Made by a program: the position numbers and the translations under genes. Below, piece after piece: positions 28,914 to 33,942 of a stretch of DNA of 33,942 bases. Position 1 is the stretch's first letter, and each line of letters starts with the position of its first letter. The notes below the pieces were generated by a model that saw only the letters and a list, made by a program, of their open reading frames with translations, was not told the origin of the DNA and made no database searches. The DNA is taken from IMG/VR virus record IMGVR_UViG_3300028392_000184, positions 1-33,942 of that record; one strand, written 5' to 3'. This DNA is from a virus.

Positions 28914-30101
28914 ATGTCAACAACAAGTAATAAAATTAGCTTAAACTCAGAAGAATTAAAGTCATTCTTAACTTATATTTATAACAATAACAAAGTATTA
29001 TCTGAAAAAGGTTTAGCTGTACAAGCAGTAAACATTGAAGGTGAAGCTGGTGGTGGTAAGACTTCTACTATTTTACAATTAGCTAATGAACTAGGAATGG
29101 AATTAGTTAGAAAGAATTTAGCAGAGTTAGAAGATGTATCTGATCTAGTAGGATATCCATGTAAAGAACATGAAATGATAGCTAAAGATGGTACTAACCG
29201 CTGGGTAGTTGAAGGAGCAATTCCTCAATATATTACTGCAGGTCTTAAACCATCAGGAAAAATTAGAATGACTCATGCTTCTCCAGAATGGATTAATGGT
29301 AGAGAACAACCAATGATCTTATTATTAGATGATTATTCTAGAGCAAGTGAGAAGTTTATTCAAGCTACTATGACTTTATTGGAAACACAATGTTATAATA
29401 ACTGGTGTTTACCTGTAGGATCTATGATCATCTTAACTTCTAATCCTGATAATGGAAACTATTCTGTATCAGCAATGGATGGTGCTCAAAAGACTCGTGT
29501 AATTAATGTAAACTATAAGTTTGATGTTAATGTATGGGCTAGATATGCAGAGAAAACTGGTATTGATTCAAGATGTATCAACTTCTTGTTATTACACCCA
29601 GAGTTAATGGATGCTGAAGATATCAATGCAAGAACTGTAACTATGTTCTTTAACTCTTTAATGTCTATTGATAATTTTGCTGATCAATTACCATTGATTC
29701 AACAATTAGGTGAGGCTACTACTAATCCAACTTTTAGTACTTTCTTTACTACATTTATTAATAATAAATTAGATAAGTTAGTAACTCCTAAAGACATGTT
29801 ATTACACCAAAATGAAACTTATATCATTGGTGAATTAAACAGTTGTATTGGTGTAGGTAATGACTATAGAGCTGATATTGCAAGTGTATTAGTAACAAGG
29901 TTAATTAACTTTACTTGTAACTATGCAGAAGGTAATACAATTACCCCGGCAGTTACAGAAAGATTAACTAAGTTCTGTACTGGTGAAGTATTTACTAATG
30001 ACTTGAAATATATCATTGTAAAGAAAGTAATCAATAGCAATAAAGCTAAATTTCAAAAGTTAATGCTTAATGCAGAAGTTGTCAAGATGGCAATGAAGTA
30101 A
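28914..30101 (+). CDS. MoxR-type AAA+ ATPase, 395 aa
   Basis: Walker A is GEAGGGKT at residues 43-50 and Walker B is MILLLDDYSRA around 139-140, followed by a sensor-like ILTSNPDNG line. It is an ATP-driven remodelling enzyme, the usual partner of the VWA protein 18 nt upstream. The gene order (VWA first, ATPase second) is the reverse of many bacterial pairs. Confidence 0.88.
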   Translation: MSTTSNKISLNSEELKSFLTYIYNNNKVLSEKGLAVQAVNIEGEAGGGKTSTILQLANELGMELVRKNLAELEDVSDLVGYPCKEHEMIAKDGTNRWVVEGAIPQYITAGLKPSGKIRMTHASPEWINGREQPMILLLDDYSRASEKFIQATMTLLETQCYNNWCLPVGSMIILTSNPDNGNYSVSAMDGAQKTRVINVNYKFDVNVWARYAEKTGIDSRCINFLLLHPELMDAEDINARTVTMFFNSLMSIDNFADQLPLIQQLGEATTNPTFSTFFTTFINNKLDKLVTPKDMLLHQNETYIIGELNSCIGVGNDYRADIASVLVTRLINFTCNYAEGNTITPAVTERLTKFCTGEVFTNDLKYIIVKKVINSNKAKFQKLMLNAEVVKMAMK

Positions 30102-30116
30102 TTCAAATAAAAATAT

Positions 30117-30599
30117 ATGGACAACACACAAACAATAATAGCTTCTCCTGTAAATGGAGAGGCTGTTATATTAGATGAAGAATCTACAAAAGTACTATAC
30201 AAAATGTTTAAAAGTAATGATACAGCTGATCATAAGATGGGTCAGTTAATATTAAACACTTGTGATGTAGAAAAATCAATTTATTATATCTGGCAATTAG
30301 CTAGATCTGTATATCCAAGTTTAATGGTAAATTTAAGAACAAAAGCTAGTAGAAACTTTAGAGATCAATCAAGATTATTCTTTATTAGTCAAAAAGGATC
30401 AAGAACTTTTTCTGAATTCTTAACTACTCAAGGGTGGAATACTCCTGAAATCTTTCAAAAACTAGAAGAAGATATAATTTCTGGAACTATTGGTCAATGT
30501 AGAAATAAATACTATAATGTAACATTGACAATAAAAGAAGAATACAAGCACTTAGCTTTAAATGTTGAACCAATTAATGTAGAAACCTATGGTAAATAA
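30117..30599 (+). CDS. hypothetical protein, 160 aa
   Basis: Helical, with several Arg/Lys-rich parts (LRTKASRNFRDQSRLFF) that could contact nucleic acid. It follows the ATPase by 15 nt and may belong with it. It overlaps the next gene by 11 nt. No family is recognised. Confidence 0.7.
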   Translation: MDNTQTIIASPVNGEAVILDEESTKVLYKMFKSNDTADHKMGQLILNTCDVEKSIYYIWQLARSVYPSLMVNLRTKASRNFRDQSRLFFISQKGSRTFSEFLTTQGWNTPEIFQKLEEDIISGTIGQCRNKYYNVTLTIKEEYKHLALNVEPINVETYGK

Positions 30600-31773
30600 A
30601 CAAACAGCAGTCTATATAGATAGAATGCCAATAAAAAATAGTAGTTATAATTCAGAGTTAAAATATGATATTAGAGGAGTATCTAGTACTTATTCACCTT
30701 TAAGTATTCTTAAAGGACTTTATGTTCCTGCAGCTAAGGATAAGCTTTTTATATTTCCTAATTGTAATATTCCAAGATTTAAAGTAAAATCTTTTTGTGA
30801 ATCTACTGATACAGCTGTAGTGAAATTTAAAGAAAAAGCTAATATCTGGTTTACTAATAAAGAAAATATAGATACAGAGCTTATTGAAAAACTTTATAAT
30901 ACAGACTGTATTACAAAAAAAGCAATGTTAAAGTATCTTGCGGCAACTAAAGTAAGATGTTCTAGTGAGCATTTACAGCAAATTATTAAATTAATTGAAG
31001 ATATTGAAAGTACAGAAGCTGATTTTGTTATAACAACTTATACTATAAAAAATGCTATAAAGTCAGCTGGTGCTTTTAATGGCCCTGTATATGATTTTAT
31101 GGACAAACAAGATCTTGTTAGAGAAGATGCTAATGGTAATGACTTACCTCTTACTGATGATCAACAAGAATTAGTTGAAGCTTTTGATATGACTCTTTAT
31201 GAGTTTGAAAGTCCTGAAAAAGAGGTTCTTTATAATAACTTACTGACTCATGGTAATGTATATGATGAATCTGCTTTAGCATCTTTATTAAATGCTGAAC
31301 TTATAATGGATCAAGAAATCTATGAAGGTGTAAAAAACTTATTTGAAAGTTCTGATAAGGATAATAATAAAGTAGATATGGAATCAATGGCCAATTGTAA
31401 TTATTTAAAATCAGCTGTTTATTTATTACTACTAATGAAAGAGCATAGAAGACATATGGCTAACTCAGATATGAAAAATCATATAAACTTTAAAAGTTTA
31501 TTAAAGTTTTTTGATGTTAATATAAATTATAGTGAAGTATCTTATGATGATATTGTATATAAACTTGTAGATAAAAATATAATGACATATGAAAATATGG
31601 CTTTAATTTTACCTGAAGCTATAGAATATGTTAATGATCATGGTAATAGCACATACTTTAAAATGACTAATGTAGAACCTGCAGATGAGATTAAGAAATT
31701 AATGGAGCTTAATAAGCAAGCTCAAGTTGTTGTACCAGAATTAATTGAAGAAAAACCAATAACAGACCTATGA
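30589..31773 (+). CDS. hypothetical protein, 394 aa
   Basis: One of the largest unknown proteins in the window. It is mostly helical and has no membrane segments or catalytic motif I can see. An N-terminal basic beta-like part (KYDIRGVSSTYSPLS) precedes a long acidic region. The overlap with the nuclease gene (4 nt) and its place between the ATPase and the nuclease suggest a role in DNA replication or recombination. Confidence 0.75.
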   Translation: MVNKQTAVYIDRMPIKNSSYNSELKYDIRGVSSTYSPLSILKGLYVPAAKDKLFIFPNCNIPRFKVKSFCESTDTAVVKFKEKANIWFTNKENIDTELIEKLYNTDCITKKAMLKYLAATKVRCSSEHLQQIIKLIEDIESTEADFVITTYTIKNAIKSAGAFNGPVYDFMDKQDLVREDANGNDLPLTDDQQELVEAFDMTLYEFESPEKEVLYNNLLTHGNVYDESALASLLNAELIMDQEIYEGVKNLFESSDKDNNKVDMESMANCNYLKSAVYLLLLMKEHRRHMANSDMKNHINFKSLLKFFDVNINYSEVSYDDIVYKLVDKNIMTYENMALILPEAIEYVNDHGNSTYFKMTNVEPADEIKKLMELNKQAQVVVPELIEEKPITDL

Positions 31774-32798
31774 TAGATACTAAATCTAAAAAAACAATTG
31801 CTGAGTTAGAGAAAGAGTTTTATGAAAAGCCTTTTATATTAAGTTATTCAAGCTTGAATAAGCTTTTATTCTCTCCAAAGATGTATTATAATCACTATGT
31901 TCTCAATCAAAGAGAAGATAGAATTGACTCACATCTTATTGATGGAAAAGTTATTCACTGTTTAATGTTAAATAACCATGAGTTTGAAAATAATTTTGTA
32001 CTTTTACCATCAAATCTTCCAACAGGCAACTCAAGAATAGTTATAGATAAAGTACATAGCATTTTAAAATCTATGGATCCACAGCCAGCTACAGAATTTA
32101 CACTAGCTAATTTAGGTGCAGAAATTTTAGAAATACTCAAAGAGATCAACTTACACCAATCCTTAAAGACTGATGACCAGAGGTTATCAAAAATCATCAC
32201 AGAGGAAACAATCAGCTACTTTGAATTTTTAAAATCTAAAGGGAATAGGGACCTAATAGATAGTGAAACATTACAAAGATGCAATGAGGCAGTAACTTTA
32301 CTGAGAGCAGACAAAAAGGTTTGTCAATTACTAGGGTTATATAACACAGAGATGGAAAACATAGACATGTTTAATGAAATAGCTTTGTCTTCAGATAATG
32401 CAGGAATAGGAAATATTGGTCTAAAGGGAATTGCAGATAGTATTCAAATCAATAATGATAAGAAAATTATTTACATCAATGACTTAAAGACAACTGGTAA
32501 GACTATCACAGACTTCCCAGAAACAATACAGTTCTACAACTACAATGTCCAAGCAGCTATTTACACCCGACTTGTCAAAGATGTATATAAACATATTATT
32601 ACTTCTGATTGGAAAGTTATCTTTAACTTTATTGTTATTGATAAATACAATCAAGTGTATTGTTTTGAAGTATCTCCTGTAACATTAGCTGTATGGCAAG
32701 ATGTATTAGTTGATAAATTAATTGAAGCTAACTGGCACTACAAGAATAATAATTATAGTTTACCTTACAAATTTGCATCAAGTCAAGTAATTTTGTAA
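31770..32798 (+). CDS. PD-(D/E)XK nuclease, Cas4/RecB-like, 342 aa
   Basis: The N-terminal line LSYSSLNKLLFSPKMYYNH is typical of the Cas4/YqaJ-type branch. The catalytic part is GLKGIAD (Asp223) and INDLKTTGK (Asp238, Lys240), followed by a helix with FYNYNVQAAIYTR, the usual QxxxY-like motif region. There is no Cys cluster for iron-sulfur. It is probably an exonuclease making single strands for the RecT-like protein. A PD-(D/E)XK nuclease is typical in crAss-like replication blocks. Confidence 0.87.
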   Translation: MIDTKSKKTIAELEKEFYEKPFILSYSSLNKLLFSPKMYYNHYVLNQREDRIDSHLIDGKVIHCLMLNNHEFENNFVLLPSNLPTGNSRIVIDKVHSILKSMDPQPATEFTLANLGAEILEILKEINLHQSLKTDDQRLSKIITEETISYFEFLKSKGNRDLIDSETLQRCNEAVTLLRADKKVCQLLGLYNTEMENIDMFNEIALSSDNAGIGNIGLKGIADSIQINNDKKIIYINDLKTTGKTITDFPETIQFYNYNVQAAIYTRLVKDVYKHIITSDWKVIFNFIVIDKYNQVYCFEVSPVTLAVWQDVLVDKLIEANWHYKNNNYSLPYKFASSQVIL

Positions 32799-32810
32799 AT
32801 TTATAATTAT

Positions 32811-33377
32811 ATGGCCATAACATCATTGTATAAAGACTATTTTCAGAAGAGTAGGATATTTATGTATCCTATCCTGGAAATAAAGAGGGGAGCAAGTGTT
32901 ACCCCTATTGAAACTTATCTGAGCTGGGAAAACCAGTATAGTTTATGTGACAGAAAATTAATCTGTCATTATCATCTTAGAGATGATTCAGAGTTTACAG
33001 TTTTTGAAAAAGAAAAATTGTTAGGCAACAAGCTCTTTTATGACTTCAAACAAGTTGAAGATAATAAAGGAGTGTATGTATTTGACTTTAATCCTCATGC
33101 AGAAGACTGGGATAACATAAGAGCTGGTAAATATTCAAAGCTTAGTCCTAACTATAAGAAAAAGATAGAAAATTTTTATGGTAAAAAGGACTCAAACTTT
33201 GCTTATATTGAAAGTTATATGAATCCTGAAAAGTATTACAAAATGTATTCAGAGATGATGGGAGTAAAAGAATCCTTGTTAATGGAAGTAGGAGAATTAT
33301 GTTCTCATGTGGACTTTAATAAAGAAACTCTTAAAACTTGTATAAAAAATTTGGAATTTAACTCAAAATTGACTTAA
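32811..33377 (+). CDS. hypothetical phage protein, 188 aa
   Basis: Starts MAITSLYKDYFQKSRIFMYP. The form, with several conserved-looking lines (GVYVFDFNPHAEDW, KYSKLSPNYKKKIENFYG), resembles a protein I associate with crAss-like phage early regions, function unknown. Soluble, no catalytic motif seen. Confidence 0.75.
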   Translation: MAITSLYKDYFQKSRIFMYPILEIKRGASVTPIETYLSWENQYSLCDRKLICHYHLRDDSEFTVFEKEKLLGNKLFYDFKQVEDNKGVYVFDFNPHAEDWDNIRAGKYSKLSPNYKKKIENFYGKKDSNFAYIESYMNPEKYYKMYSEMMGVKESLLMEVGELCSHVDFNKETLKTCIKNLEFNSKLT

Positions 33378-33404
33378 TTTGTGAAAATTAAAACCAACTA
33401 GAAA

Positions 33405-33830
33405 ATGACAAACTTAAAAACAATGCTGTTAGTAACAGCTCCCTGGTCACCTGATGAAAATACTTTCAGAATGATTCCAGCAAGTAATGACTCTCCTTAC
33501 TTAGATGTAGTGTATAATAAAGACAAAAAAGCTTTAGAAATTACTTCTACATATAAGAGAAATGAGTATGCTATGTTTGCTAAAGTTAATGAAAATGGTG
33601 ATCCAGAATTAAGAAAATCTCCTAAAGAAGATCCTGAGACTGGTGAAAAAACTGTTATCAAGCAAGAAAGAAAACTTGCTGAACAACTTCAGAAATATTT
33701 CATCTTAGATCAAGCAGAAATCATTGCTTTTGTACAGTTTTTTGCAGTAAATGCAGATAAAGTTGATTATATGCAGCACTTTATTGGTGCTGTTGTTGAG
33801 GCTCCTAAGCCTTCTATCATTATGCCTTAA
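33405..33830 (+). CDS. hypothetical protein, 141 aa
   Basis: A beta-rich start (MLLVTAPWSPDENTFRMIP), a charged middle (KSPKEDPETGEKT) and a helical end. No family is recognised. A strong terminator follows, so it is the last gene of the row. Confidence 0.75.
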   Translation: MTNLKTMLLVTAPWSPDENTFRMIPASNDSPYLDVVYNKDKKALEITSTYKRNEYAMFAKVNENGDPELRKSPKEDPETGEKTVIKQERKLAEQLQKYFILDQAEIIAFVQFFAVNADKVDYMQHFIGAVVEAPKPSIIMP

Positions 33831-33853
33831 TAGTAATATTAGGCTAACCTATA

Positions 33854-33883
33854 GGGAGTAGAGAAATCTGCTCCCTTTTTTTT
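33854..33883 (+). terminator. strong intrinsic terminator
   Basis: A 9-bp stem (33854-33862 with 33867-33875, one G-U pair) with a GAAA loop is followed by eight or nine Ts. The layout is the same as the terminator at 612. Confidence 0.92.
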
Positions 33884-33922
33884 ACACTATAAGGGGAGAC
33901 AGCTAAACTGAATATAACTAAT

Positions 33923-33942
33923 ATGGCAAAAAACCATTATGT
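33923..33942 (+). CDS. start of a gene cut by the window edge
   Basis: ATG followed by six codons (MAKNHY) after an A/T-rich leader (ATATAACTAAT). It fits the pattern of genes following a terminator, but too little is visible for identification. Confidence 0.4.

Noticed and set aside
1-33942. Stop-codon reassignment (TAG read as Gln), known in some crAss-like phages
   Set aside because: Several genes end in TAG at sensible places (for example 1037, 1630, 2110 and 14535), directly followed by terminators or the next gene, and no gene is interrupted by TAG.

Overview
The window reads as the early and replication part of a large, very A+T-rich double-stranded DNA phage of Bacteroidota. It most resembles a crAss-like phage (Crassvirales); no structural genes fall inside the window. 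The grounds are a dense run of small genes on one strand, many overlapping as ATGA, and a set of replication genes typical of crAss-like phages: uracil-DNA glycosylase, DnaB-type helicase without its N-terminal domain, TOPRIM primase, SF2 helicase, PD-(D/E)XK nuclease, and probable RecT and SSB. The start sites also fit: Shine-Dalgarno sequences are essentially absent, and several genes carry the Bacteroidota -7 element TAnnTTTG. The phage assignment to this order is inference.

Left part (1-9.1 kb): very small genes of mostly unknown function, some exported (lipoprotein, signal peptides, membrane segments). In the first 2.1 kb each one- or two-gene unit ends in a terminator hairpin whose U-run leads straight into a repeated motif (TTTGCTTTCTTTT...AACCCA), giving a row of terminator-promoter cassettes. 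Between 2.1 and 8.4 kb, five gene-free stretches of about 190-410 nt each fold into clear hairpins. One (3958-4011) matches the hammerhead ribozyme core. One (5475-5788) is closed by a 15-bp long-range stem. One (8040-8340) starts with an H-type pseudoknot. A pair of consensus DnaA boxes in inverted orientation lies at 6805-6835.

Middle (9.1-19 kb): a tRNA-Arg(UCU), matching the AGA-rich codon use, then small unknown genes, two single-gene units closed by strong terminators, and a mobile GIY-YIG endonuclease inserted into an HNH nuclease gene (12577-13987). After that come a DUF3820-like/zinc protein, an SF2 helicase, a ClpS-like N-degron adaptor and more small genes. One gene (18972-19277) is on the minus strand and has its own promoter.

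Right part (19.3-33.9 kb): the replication and recombination module. In order it holds uracil-DNA glycosylase, a protein with a DnaA domain IV-like helix-turn-helix, a probable replisome accessory protein, DnaB helicase, RecT-like annealing protein, SSB-like protein, primase, a GIY-YIG-like nuclease, a LAGLIDADG homing endonuclease with its own promoter, a VWA/metallopeptidase-like protein paired with a MoxR-type AAA+ ATPase, and a PD-(D/E)XK nuclease. The genes could work together as an initiator with its boxes, helicase, primase, SSB, and annealing/nuclease functions for recombination-dependent replication.
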